Shown here: positions 41,927 to 52,342 of the stretch, piece after piece
Layout of the letters: the number at the start of each line of letters is the position of its first letter
Numbering within the stretch: position 1 is the stretch's first letter
Assembly (NCBI GenBank): GCA_033032865.1
Contig: JAWHQI010000004.1
Coordinates: 22,674,001-22,738,000, forward strand
Direction of reading: 5' to 3'
From: Dactylorhiza incarnata
Lineage: Eukaryota; Streptophyta; Magnoliopsida; Asparagales; Orchidaceae
DNA: 64,000 nucleotides
Position numbers and translations under genes: made by a program
Notes under the pieces: generated by a model
What the model saw: only the letters and a program-made list of their open reading frames with translations
Databases searched by the model: none
What the model was told of the DNA's origin: nothing

Positions 41927-43479
41927 TGTTGTTTATGGGGTGTCTACTTAATCACCTAGAGGGGGAGGGGGGTGAATAGGTTTTCCTTTTTATAAAATCC
42001 CCCTTTAGGTTTTTCTTCTTTCTGGTTAATAGATTTAAGAAATAAAGAACAAACCACAGAAAGCACGCAACGATCTATAGAGGTTCCTCAAGACCGGGTG
42101 TCTTGAGTAGTCCTCTCTCCCTCTACGCCTACCCAACAGTGTGCTGGACTTGGCAAATGCCGCCAAAACTTTCAGGCCCTCAAGCCTTACAACACGGACC
42201 CGCAAGTCCCAACAACCTAGGCCCTCAAGCCCCTACTGCCCCCGAGCCCGCAAGCTCGACACTCAGGCCCTCAATCCCTACTACACGGACCCGCAAGTCC
42301 TAATAGCCTAAGCCCGCATGCCCCTACTGCCCCCGAGCCCGCAAGCTCGACAGATCGCACCCGCAAGCGCACCGCCCTGGCCCTCAAGCCTCGCAGCTCT
42401 CCAGCCCTCAAGCTAGACAACGTCGGACCCGCAAGTCCACTGCCCTGGCCCTCAAGCCTTACAAATCTCCAGCCCTCAAGCTAGACAAATTGGCCCGCAA
42501 GTCTTACAAGAAAATACAGTAAATAAACTGCTTCTTCTGCTGGATGGTGATCGACAACTTAGCTTGATGAAGATTGGCTTCTTACGGTTGAAGAGGATGC
42601 TTTAGATTTGATCTTTATGACTCGGCTCCTTCTTCAATCTTCTTCTTTAGCCTGATGTTGAATGACAACTTCTCAGTCAATGGAGATGACTGATTCTTAT
42701 AAGAACTCTTGAATCTTGTTCTCTTTCTTCTCCGCTGAAAAATACTGTTCTATTGAAGAGCGGCGGGATCCTTTTTCTCGTTCTTTTCTTACATAGCCAA
42801 AAAAAACTCTCCTGTTCTAGGGCAATACTGTTCCCTTTTAAAGGATAGATAAGCCGCATAACGGTAATATCTGTTGTCCTTTAATATCAGACGCCCATTC
42901 CATAAGAGCACGCGCTGATTGGACAATCAGGCGGCCACATTAATTTCTGACATCACGTCCGCAAGATTTGAATTCTGTCTTCAGGATATTTGCATCATTA
43001 CGACGGCAAACTGTCTCCGACTTTGTCGTCGCGATCTTTCTTCTGCCTCAGATGGTGGTATCTCGACGATACAGGATATCATGGAGATCCTGTATATACG
43101 ACGATCTTCTTTCTCTAACAGTGTCGTCGTGAGCTTTCTTCTTGCATCATGTCATCGTAATCATTCTCAACGACATGTGTTCCACACGACGATGTCCGGT
43201 GTCTTCTCTGCGTTCGACGATCTCGCCACGTCTCAGCATTCAATGAATACTTTGCTTCTCAGCGGCTGCTACTCTGCCCATCATTACGATGACAAGCACG
43301 CATTGTCGACGATATCGCCTGTTCTTCTCGACGACATAGTACTTAGTATAACTAGAGTACATGACATGTTGTCGATTCCTGCAAGCAAGAACTAGATGGA
43401 ATGTCAAATACAACTTGCATTTATCATTGAGCTGAGCACTTCTTCAAATCAGGAACATTGCAGTGCACTGTTCCCAACA
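41927..43479 (-). repeat. C 3' LTR
   Basis: It pairs with 47735-49293. It contains GAGGGGGAGGGGGGTGAATAGG near the left end (the Sirevirus motif), a mini-hairpin array (42174-42510), a TATA-like TTTTAAAAGGG (42834-42850, minus) and a CGTCG/CGACG-rich zone (42950-43400). Confidence 0.92.
42174..42510. repeat. Mini-hairpin array with constant CC(G/T)CAA loop (C 3' LTR)
   Basis: About fifteen units share the loop CCGCAA or CCTCAA but have different, still complementary arms: AGGC/GCCT (42174-42187), GGAC/GTCC (42196-42209), GAGC/GCTC (42244-42257), AGC/GCT (42403-42414). Arms covary while the loop stays fixed, which points to selection for the hairpin rather than the sequence. The copy in the other LTR is 47994-48325. 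Confidence 0.85.
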
Positions 43480-43660
43480 ATCTCCCCCAATTTGAAGAAG
43501 TCATAACCAATCAATGATAAATGCCATTCTCATAACAAATATTAACATTTAAGCAGACAATCACGTTATGATATCATTTCAGCAAAATTAAGTAAACACA
43601 GAATATTTGACAAATGTTCAGAATGTTCAGAAGAGTTTTGACATTTCTATATTTAACCAT

Positions 43661-44206
43661 CTATATATCTTGTGCATTGGTATCAGCAGCTCTCTTTGCT
43701 TTCTTGGTACCGACTTCCTGCTCCTTTTTCTCCAACTCTTCCCTGTACTTTCTCTTTCTAATTTCTTCAGTCTCAATTGTTTCTTTCTCCATATCTGTAC
43801 AGGGACCTATGGTAGGCTCGTCATAACACAGGGAAGGAAGATTCATTGCTTCCCTGATCGTGTTCGAGGTCCAGATGGCATGATCATAGCTGGCCTTTAT
43901 CATTGATCTCTCCCCCTTTATGATTTCTTCAGATATCCCTTTTTGGAGGTTCTCTTCGGAGGCTAATATTTTGTTTTTGAGCATGTGAATTCCATCTTCT
44001 AAGTGATTCTTGGTCTCAAGCAAATGGCTATCGAGCTCTTTATTGTGGTGATCTAAACTTCCTTGAAGATCAGTTTTGTGTTCAGCCATCTTCTTGGTTG
44101 ATGCAACATTGGCCTTTTCTATGCTGTCGATAATCGATGACTGATTGATTCCTAGGTTAGTTAGAGCTTTGTGAGAGCGGGTATTGTAATCTTGTAGGCT
44201 TTTCAC
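43661..44206 (-). pseudogene. C accessory ORF, C-terminal coiled-coil part
   Basis: The frame is open without an ATG of its own. It is predicted to be strongly helical, with charged heptad-like text such as HNKELDSHLLETKNHLEDGI and a Lys-rich end (KKEQEVGTKKAKRAAD). It follows the domain ORF on the minus strand after several stops or shifts (44207-44534), so it is probably the remainder of the same protein. The function is unknown. Confidence 0.55.
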
Positions 44207-44534
44207 ATCATTTCTTAGGTTTGCTGTTTCAGCATACAGTTCCTATCATAGATCATTGATGGCAGAGGTGACATGTGTTTCTAGTTTTATCCTTTGCTCT
44301 TCCAGGAGCATCTTTATTTGAGATAGAAGGGAGGGATCTTATTGTCTATTCTCCGTAGATGATTCCTCTTGATCCTCTTCTTCATCCCCTTCCAGTATTG
44401 GAGATAGAGATTTTCCTGTTGGTGAGTGGCTTGGCTTACTCACCTTTTCAGGGCCTTGCTGATCACTACTAGTTCCATCACCAGGGATTTCTTGATTGTC
44501 CTCTTGCATTGCAGACTCAGAATGTTCAGCATCC

Positions 44535-45515
44535 TCAGCCCTCAGCCCCTATGATCTTTTGGATCACTGTTTCAACTTGAGCAGGGATCTCATTGTTTTT
44601 CTCCCCCTCAGTTTTAGCACCTCTTGGATCTGTGCCTGCAGATATCCTGAATCCCTGACTTAGATCAGAGGTCTGGAGGGCGACATGCCGTGTTTCGGTA
44701 GCTGCCTCTGAGCCACAAGGAGGAGAGCTGTTCCCTGACTTACTCTCTTCAGATGATCTTTCTCCCTTCCTCTTTGCATCTTCCGCAGTTTCTGTCTTCG
44801 TGGGAGGCTTAGTCAGAGTTTTCTCCCATCTTGCAAGGATTTTGATGTCCATTCTTTTCATGTGATGTATTTTGACTCCATACTTTTTGTTGAAGCTTTC
44901 AGGGTAGGAAAGCAGAAGATAAAGTGATAGAAATCTTCCAAGATTCGGGGCCTGAAAGCTTTCTTGGAATCTCATAAAAATTTGCTGACCCCAATTGGTC
45001 TTCTTACTCAGAATTATCCTTGCCATTATTTCGAACATGGGCTTGGATATTCTATCATGCGACCCTACCTTGCAGAGGAGGGCCTTTCCCACTATGTCCG
45101 CCATCAGCTTTCCTTGATGATTGAAGCTCTTCCTTTCTAGAGACCCATAGGTCTTGCTGGAGAGTCCGCACCATGCTAGAGCCTTGGAAAGGTCTTCCTG
45201 GGTGATCTTTTCATATTCCTCCCACTTGGCAAAGACCGGCATCCGAAGAGCCGAGTTCAATCTTTTAGGGTTTACCTTGACACTTATCCCATTGATTACG
45301 CTCTTCACAGATGTTCCCTTTGAGCCACCCTTGGCATTCGAGTAGAACTCCAACACTTCTCTTCTTAATATTACTGTGGGCTCAGAGAGGGCGAATTCCA
45401 GGCCGATGGTCTCAAGCATCTTAATAGTGACCTGGATTTCTTCTAAGCCTTCTGAGAATCCATTCCTCACCACTTCACATCCTTCAAATAGAAGATCTTC
45501 CTTCATTGGCGCCAT
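44535..45515 (-). CDS. C accessory ORF, plant-transposon-protein-like domain
   Basis: I chose ATG 45515 (MAPMKEDLLFEG) because the open frame upstream offers only GTG. The first about 230 residues resemble the SIRE-A accessory ORF: MADIVGKALL, SKKTNWGQQI, LGRFLSLYLLLSYPE and ARWEKTLTKP occur in the same order. A Ser/Glu-rich tail follows, to the stop at 44535. There is no signal peptide or membrane segment. It is uninterrupted for 327 codons in an element that has lost all of pol, which is unexpected if it were dispensable. Confidence 0.7.
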   Translation of the reverse strand: MAPMKEDLLFEGCEVVRNGFSEGLEEIQVTIKMLETIGLEFALSEPTVILRREVLEFYSNAKGGSKGTSVKSVINGISVKVNPKRLNSALRMPVFAKWEEYEKITQEDLSKALAWCGLSSKTYGSLERKSFNHQGKLMADIVGKALLCKVGSHDRISKPMFEIMARIILSKKTNWGQQIFMRFQESFQAPNLGRFLSLYLLLSYPESFNKKYGVKIHHMKRMDIKILARWEKTLTKPPTKTETAEDAKRKGERSSEESKSGNSSPPCGSEAATETRHVALQTSDLSQGFRISAGTDPRGAKTEGEKNNEIPAQVETVIQKIIGAEG

Positions 45516-45557
45516 ATTTTTGATTCCAGAGGATTTCAGCTCAGTCGACTCGTTCAC

Positions 45558-45810
45558 TCTTAGATGACGTGGGGAACACGACAGATTTTTAGGGCTAATG
45601 TAGAGAGCGTTTTAACCTTAAGATATTTGACCTTATTTATCGTGTCTGAGTTGGAAGTTGAAGTGTCATTTGTTAAATGTCTGACTAACTTGAGTTTAGC
45701 TGTACTGATTGATCTTAGACCTAATTAAGAGTCCGCTGATGATTGGGTATCGTCGTAATGCAGATCTTTCGACTATACTAATGACCATTCCGACGATATT
45801 TTTTTTTGAA
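45558..45810 (-). promoter_or_regulatory. Candidate internal promoter of the C accessory ORF
   Basis: On the minus strand, copies of the C LTR motif (TATCGTCGTAAT at 45749-45760 and CCGACGATAT near 45796 on the + strand) lie upstream of ATAAATAAGG (45631-45640), which is about 115 bp before the ATG. The same motif words (ATTACGACG, CGACGATATCG) occur in the C LTR near 42997 and 43308. Confidence 0.4.
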
Positions 45811-46148
45811 AGATTACCTTTACAATATTAGATGAAGATGTGTTTATGTGATAAACATTAACATGGTTACCTTCACCGTGGCCTCTAAGTCTCCTTGAGC
45901 CGGTTGCTTCCCTTCGATGGAATGTCCACTTATCTTTACTTCCAGCTCCCCCTAGATTAGTGCACCTTAGTGTGTGGTGAGTTTATCTTAGTCCAGAGTT
46001 GAGCCTGGAGCACTTATTGTCCATTAACCTTGTTTATTGGCTAATTGGACTATCCTGCAAAACAGATTTTAATATCCCTTAGAAACCCAAGATGAGTTGG
46101 GTCCTAGGTTCTCGTTAGTATAATAGGGAATCCCTCTACTCACCGCAG
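45811..46148 (-). other. C spacer between gag and the accessory ORF
   Basis: I find no coding homology. It contains AGCTCCCCCTAG near 45947, a polypurine-like tract on the minus strand. In an intact Sirevirus about 3.5 kb of pol would lie in this interval. Confidence 0.5.
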
Positions 46149-47653
46149 TCAGTCCAAGAGGTCTCTCCTTTTAAGCACACTAGGTTTGTGCCAACAGTCG
46201 ATGGCAAAGTGTCCCACTTTGCCACGACACCAGCATTCATGGATGTTGTACCTTCTTTTCTGAACAATTTTTGAAGTCTGTTCAGTAGAGAGGGCAGCAG
46301 CATTCTTCATATCTCTCTTAGCCAAGAGCTGACTTGCTTCTATAGTATAATTATTCCTTCTTGGCTTTATCTGATTATCAGCAACGGATGTCAGCTTTGT
46401 AGCTGACATGGTGTTGATGGCATCAGATATGATCAAGTGAGACTTGATAATACTGGGGCTACCAGTCTGCTTCTTATCAGGAAGAGATTGGGAAGATGTT
46501 GCTTCCTTATCCTTGAGTGTGGGGGCTGGGACACCAAACACAAATGGTCCATGATGGGCCATTTGGATTTCCTCATGGGGTGCCTTCAATGCGCTCATCC
46601 CCATGCCCTTTCTCTTTCCATAGTCATGAGCATTTTCATGACTAGTGGAGCTTCCATTCATCCATTCCCAACATCTGTTGCCCCTTCCTTGTAACCTAAC
46701 CCCCTCCTATTTTTATAGGATGAGAAGGTGTCAATGATGGGCAGAACAGTTTTGGGCTTAGAGAATTGAGCTACCAAGCTTCTTTCCTTAAGAAGATCAC
46801 TCTCAAGTTTCTTGATAAGTTCTTTCCTTTGGCTTCTCTCATCATATAGTTTGTCTATGACTCTCTTGAGCTCATGTGGATTGGTGTCCTTACAGTAGGA
46901 CATACCCAGTTCCCCATCAGACTCAACCCAATGAGGCTTGAGTGATTCTAGCTCCCTAGCTTGTTTCTTAACAAGCCTCTTGCTCTTCCTCAGAGCTTCC
47001 AAGAGATCACCAAACTGTTCTAATAGATCAGCATGGTTCTTATTGTTGCATGATGAGCAGTCTTCTGCATCATCTTCAAAAGATAAATAATTTTCTGATG
47101 CACTCTTGGTTTTCTTAAATGAAGCAGGTAGTAAAGATTTGTGAGTGGTGCATACCTGATCATGATGCAATTCATCATGATCTTCTTCATCTGATAGAGC
47201 CATCAATCCATGAACCTCTTCATCCTCAGAGTCACAGTCTGTAGGAGACATGGGTGCTCTTATCCCCTCTTTTGCTCCAGAGCAATCATCATCTTCTGAT
47301 TCATTGTCTGAAGTAGTCAGTGGTGCTCTGATGCATACCTCTTCATGAGAGGTCTCTTCTTCAAAATCTTCATCTTACCCTTCCATGAGAACTTCTAAGA
47401 AGTCCCACATGTCCTTTGCTGATGAGCAACGACTCAGCTTCTGATGTGTTGCCAGATCTACAACACCAGCTAGAATGCTTCTAGCTTCTTTGTCCAAGCT
47501 GGCAAGAAGAAGTTCATCTTTTAACATTATCATGGAGGGACCATTTTGAACAATCAAAAACATTCTTGGATCCATCGCCTCCATGAATATTCTTGCTCTG
47601 ACTTTCCCGATGGCAAAGTTCTCCCTGGAGCAGATAGCTATTCTTGATTCCAT
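46149..47653 (-). pseudogene. gag: C gag with one stop and one frameshift
   Basis: The first ATG in the conserved frame is at 47653. The capsid N-terminus shows RARIFMEAMDPRMFLIVQNG, and WDFLEVLMEG ends at an in-frame TAA (47375-47377). The same frame continues through an acidic stretch and a Leu/Lys-rich coiled coil to 46658. It then shifts to a frame ending at 46149 that contains a degenerate knuckle, CWCRGKVGHFAIDC. The order (capsid, acidic, coiled coil, knuckle-like) is unusual compared with SIRE-A, where the knuckle precedes the acidic part. Confidence 0.75.
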
Positions 47654-47734
47654 GGCTATGATACTTAGACACCCAAAGGTAGATTTGTTCAAGCTGTTAA
47701 GCTTTTCTTTGAACAACCTTACTTTGATTCAACT

Positions 47735-49293
47735 TGTTGTTTATGGGGTGTCAACTTAATCACCTAGAGGGGGGGGGGGGGGGGGGGGGGGTGAATAGGT
47801 TTTCCTTTTTATAAAATCCCCCTTTAGGTTTTTCTTCTTTCTGGTTAATAGATTTAAGAAATAAAGAACAAACCACAGAAAGCACACAACGATATATAGA
47901 GGTTCCTCAAGACCGGGTGTCTTGAGTAGTCCTCTCTCCCTCTGCGCCTACCCAGCAGTGTGCTGGACTCGGCAAATGCCACCAAAATTTTCTGGCCCTC
48001 AAGCCTTACAACACGGACCCACAAGTCCCAACAGCCAAGGCCCTCAAGCCCCTACTGCCGCCGAGCCCGCAAGCTCGGCACTCAGGCCCTCAAGCCTACC
48101 ACACGGACCCGCAAGTCCCAACAGCCTAAGCCCGCAAGCCCCTACTGCCCCCGAGCCTGCAAGCTCGACAGATAGCACCCGAAAGCGCACTGCCCTGGCC
48201 CTCAAGCCTCGCAGCTCTCCAGCCCTCAAGCTAGACAAAGTCGGACCCGCAAGTCCATTGCCCTGCCCTCAAGCCTCACAGCTCTCCAGCCCTCAAGCTA
48301 GACAAATTGGCCAGCAAGCCTTATAAGAAAATAAAGTAAATAAAACTGCTTCTTCTGCCGGATGGTGACCAGCAACTTAGCCTGATGAAGATTGGCTTCT
48401 TACGGTTAAAGAGGACGCTTTAGATTTGATCTTTATGACTCAGCTCCTTCTTCAATCTTCTTCTTTAGCCTGATGTTGAACGGCGACTTCTCAGTCAATG
48501 GAGATGACTGATTCTTATGAGAACTCTTGTTCTCTTTCTTCTCCGCTGAAAAATACTGTTCTATTGAAGAGCGGCGGGATCCTTTTTCTCGTTCTTTTTC
48601 TTGCACAGCCAAAAAAACTCTCCTGTTCTAGGGCAATACTGTTCCCTTTTAAAGGACAGATAAGTTGCATAATGGTAACATCTGTTGTCCTTTAATGTCA
48701 GATGCCCATTCCATAAGAGCACGCGCTGATTGGACAATCAGGCGGCGGCATTAATTTCTGACATCACGTCCGCAAGATTTGAATTCTATCTTCAAGATAT
48801 TTGCATCATTACGACGACAAACTGTCTCTGACTTTGTCGTCGCGATCTTTCTTCTGCCTCAGATGGTGGTATCTCGACGATACAGGATATCCTGGCGATC
48901 CTGTATATACGACGATCTTCTTTCTCTGACAGTGTCGTCGTGAGCTTTCTTCTTGCATCATGTCGTCGTAATCATTCTCGATGACATGTGTTCCACACGA
49001 CGATGTCCAGTGTCTTCTCTGCGTTCGACGATCTCACCACGTCTCAGCGTTCGATGAATACTTTGCTTCTCAGCAGTTGCTGCTCTGCCCGTCATTACGG
49101 CGACAAGCACGCATTGTCGACGATATCGGTTGTTCTTCTCAACGACATAGTACTTAGTAAAATAACTAGAGTTCATGACATGTTATCGATTCTTGCAAGC
49201 ATGAACTAGATGGAATGTCAAATACAACTTGCATTTATCATTGAGCTGAGCACTTCTTCAAATCAGGAACATTGCAGGGCACTGTTCCCAACA
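47735..49293 (-). repeat. C 5' LTR
   Basis: It is bounded by a degenerate primer site on its left (minus-strand AGTTGAATCAAAG, 47722-47734) and the GGAAT duplication on its right. It has a run of about 24 G at 47768-47792, where the other LTR has a mixed GA tract. It contains the mini-hairpin array (47994-48325). Confidence 0.92.
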
Positions 49294-49379
49294 GGAATAA
49301 AACAACAACATTAATAGCAAAATAATTTGAAATCAAACAAAATAAATAGAGAAAAATCAATATAAAATACTAGAAATAT

Positions 49380-50957
49380 TGATGGTCAAAACTATGCTTG
49401 CAAACGATAACGGCAAGTGTACCGTATCGAATGTAGTATAAGTTATTAAAACAAGGTCGTATTAGACTCGAGGCGGTTGAATACTCTTACTTCGGAAAAT
49501 CTCTATTATTTTATCGAATAGAATTTGAGAGTGATTTTGCAAAAGGAAAATTAAAATAAGAATTAAAAGAACGATTAGCACTCGATCTTGAATCACCTTG
49601 GAGATAAAAATAAGAACGAAGAATAAAAGCGCATTCTCTTAATAAAATTGCTTTGACCGTGGAGATTCCCGAATTATGAATGCACCTCTCTCGAGGATGC
49701 ACTCACCTGAGTTTAGGTTGATCAATCGAACTCTCGTTCTAGAATCGAAACCCCTAAAACTCGCCTTATCGAAGTGAATCCCGCTATTGGCTTTTACTCC
49801 AATCCGGAAGGGTAGCATCGTCCTCTCTCGAGGATTGCATTCTACTCTTTTTATCCTTGAATGATCGATTCGCCTTACGAGCTTGTTCGGCTAACTAAAG
49901 AACGAAAACAAGAACGAGAATTATAATTCGAAAGTATAATCTCATTTCATTAAAATCAAGGATAAATCTTACGCGCTTTTAGAAAAGAGAAAGAGCAATT
50001 CTAAATTACTTCAAAACCAATATTATTCCTTGGATCATCTCGATCGAGTACCAATAGAGATTTTAGGTACTCATTGAGATTGAGGAATTAAAAGAAAATA
50101 AAAGAAATACATGAAGAGGTGAGAGAAAAATAAGAGAATAGAACTATTTTATTAATTGCAATTGAAAAGAAATACAAGCTAGAAATTGAAAATTACAACT
50201 ATTGAAATAAAAGAACAACTACAAGACTACTAAAACATGAAAATAAAACAAGAAATGGAGATTTGAACTCCCAAAATTTGTCCCTGAAGATCTGGAGAAG
50301 CTCCCTTTATATAGCTGAAAAGTTGAGGTTACACGCCCTTGGTCACGCCCGTGACCAAGGGCGTGTAAGGGGCGTGATCGAAGTAGTAGCGGAGAGGGCG
50401 CCTTCTGGAGTAATTGCGAGCGTTTCGGCCGTGTCACGCCCTAGGTCACGCCCGTGACCTGGGGCGTGTAATCTTGAAATAGTGCTGATGGCGGGAAACT
50501 CTGGCGGGAAGAAGCGCGGGGCGAGTCACGCCCGTGACCTGATGTCACGCCATAGGTCACGCCCGTGACCTGGGGCGTGTAACTTTAAATGACGTGGCAG
50601 GCGTGCTCTGGATGTTGTGGCGAGTCGCGGCCGTGACACTGGGTCACGCCCTTGGTCACGCCCGTGACTTGGGGCGTGTACTTGGCGAATTCTTCACGGA
50701 ACGCTCCCTGGTGGCGGAATTGGGTCTGGAACACATCTTTGACTGTCACGCCCTTGGTCACGCCCGTGACCTTGGGCGTGTACTTTGGATTTTTACTCAA
50801 AGTGCCCAGAAAATCTGCAAAACATAAAATAAGCTTAAATTAGTTGAAGAAATTAAAAAGGAACAGATTAAATAAGAAAATACATATAAATTATATAAAT
50901 TCAATTTAAAACTATATTAAAATAATACTAAAAGATGAGTACAAAAAGTACTCATCA
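49380..50957 (-). repeat. D 3' LTR
   Basis: It pairs with 54043-55607; the main difference is a 13-bp indel near 50495. On the minus strand the hairpin array (50785-50329) runs into a TATA box TATATAAAG (50305-50313). Confidence 0.94.
50329..50785. repeat. Long hairpins with GCCC loop, GTCACGCCCGTGAC array (D 3' LTR)
   Basis: Five units. The best is a perfect 18-bp stem, 50329-50346 pairing with 50351-50368, around GCCC. Others keep CACGCCC...GGTCAC-GCCC-GTGACC...GGGCGTG with paired TTGG/CCAA or CTAGG/CCTGG variation. The same array is at 54992-55433 in the 5' LTR. Confidence 0.92.
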
Positions 50958-52342
50958 AACACCCCCATACTTGAGTTTTTGCTATTCCAGAGCAAAAGAG
51001 TGAGGAAAGAATTACAAGACATCGATATTATTTCTAATTAACTAAAATTTTATTAAACCATGAATAAGTTAAAGACAAATTTTAGGAATTCAAGAATTAA
51101 GTCATAAGTTATGTTGATAATTTAAAAAGAGAAATTTATTTAGCTAACTACTTCTCAAGATAACTATTTAGCAATCAAAATTATAGAAATTTTCAAACAA
51201 AATTAGATTAAAATTATAGACACTCTAACATAAAAGAAGCTTAAGGAAAAGACACCTACTAAAATACTGCTCTCTTAATAATTTAGTTTAGGACTAGAAA
51301 CAATGAAATTGGCTAGGGATGGGTTTGAACGAAATGGCAAATGAAGAGTTCTTGAATAGAGGTGATGAATTTTATCCTCTCACCTCATTTGAATACGAAA
51401 TTGTATATGCTTAGGAAAATAATGAATTTTATCCTCTTATTTTCCATGCCATATAATCTTTTAACAATTCTCTTCAATCAAAAACCCAAAATGTATATGT
51501 TTTAGATGTAATGAATTTTATCCTCTTACATCATGACATATAATCTTTTAAATGATTTTGGGTGCATATGTTTTAGGAAATAATGAATTTTATCCTCTTA
51601 TTTCCATGACATATGATCTTTTTCTACATTTTTTTTGCCAACAAAGGGTGAGGGGGGGGGGGGGGGGGGAATACTTCTAGTTTATAAATTAAACTATTTT
51701 GAGAGCAACATTTTAGTGGAATGAGATTTCCTAAGATCTTAAAGTTAAAAGTGAATATAATAAAAAAAATCTAAAGATGTTTAGCCAATTTACCACAAAG
51801 TGAAGCTATTTAAAATTAAACGGAGAAGTAGTGCTAAATTAACTCTCTAATCGAATTAAAAACATAAAGTGTTTCTTAAAACTAAATTACTTCAAATTTA
51901 GATTTAACAAATTCTGATCAAATAAAATAATTAGCTAAATTAAAAATGTAGGAATTCTTATAATCGTACCTCAAACTAAATTTCTAGAACATTAAAAACA
52001 ACAAGGCTAGGCGTATTTTTTTTTATTATTTCTTGGACTTCCCAAGGGCTACCCGGTGAAGGGTTCGCAAGGTACTAGGAGCTGTGATGGGAATTCAAGC
52101 CCAAAACGCCCTTTCCAAGAAATTAGATTTTTATAAGTTATATATATATATATTTCAAATAAAAATACAAAAAAAAGCTAAGCTACACCCCCATACTTAA
52201 AATTAAACATTGTCCCCAATGTTTAAAACTAAGTATGAAGAACACTTGAAAATAAATTTTTGTAAAACTGAAATTAAAGATAAGCAAGGGGTGCCTCCCA
52301 AGAGCGCTTTCTTTTTCCCGTCTTTAAGCTAGACGGTTATTG
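50958..52342 (-). other. D 3' non-coding region
   Basis: The polypurine tract is at 50959-50970 on the minus strand. A degenerate repeat with the core ATGAATTTTATCCTCT occurs four times between 51365 and 51605. A G-run of about 20 is at 51650-51669. There is no coding signal. Confidence 0.65.
52035..52129. repeat. D internal direct repeat, copy 1
   Basis: About 95 bp (GACTTCCCAAGGGCTACCCGG to TTAGATTT) is repeated at 53825-53918 with about ten differences. The two copies flank the D ORF. Confidence 0.85.

Larger units (their letters stand above)
41927..49293 (-). mobile_element. C: non-autonomous Sirevirus (gag and accessory ORF, no pol)
   Basis: LTRs of 1553 and 1559 bp start TGTTGGGAACAG and end on the minus strand near CCCATAAACAACA. 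Perfect GGAAT duplications flank the element (41922-41926 and 49294-49298). The minus orientation is shown by the polypurine tract AAATTGGGGGAGAT beside the left LTR and a weak iMet-like primer site beside the right one. The interior holds gag, then the accessory ORF. No integrase, RT or RNase H is present. The LTRs are close to each other in sequence, so insertion is relatively recent. Confidence 0.92.

Noticed and set aside
42919..43395. Open frame of 158 codons in the C LTR
   Set aside because: It lies wholly in the LTR promoter half, on the strand opposite to the element. Its copy in the other LTR is broken.
47922..48326. Open frame of 134 codons rich in Ser/Pro/Ala/Gln
   Set aside because: It is the translation of the GC-rich mini-hairpin array in the C LTR. 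Both strands and all frames are open because the array lacks stops.
50585..50827. Overlapping open frames in the D LTR
   Set aside because: They are by-products of the GTCACGCCCGTGAC array and occur identically in both LTRs.
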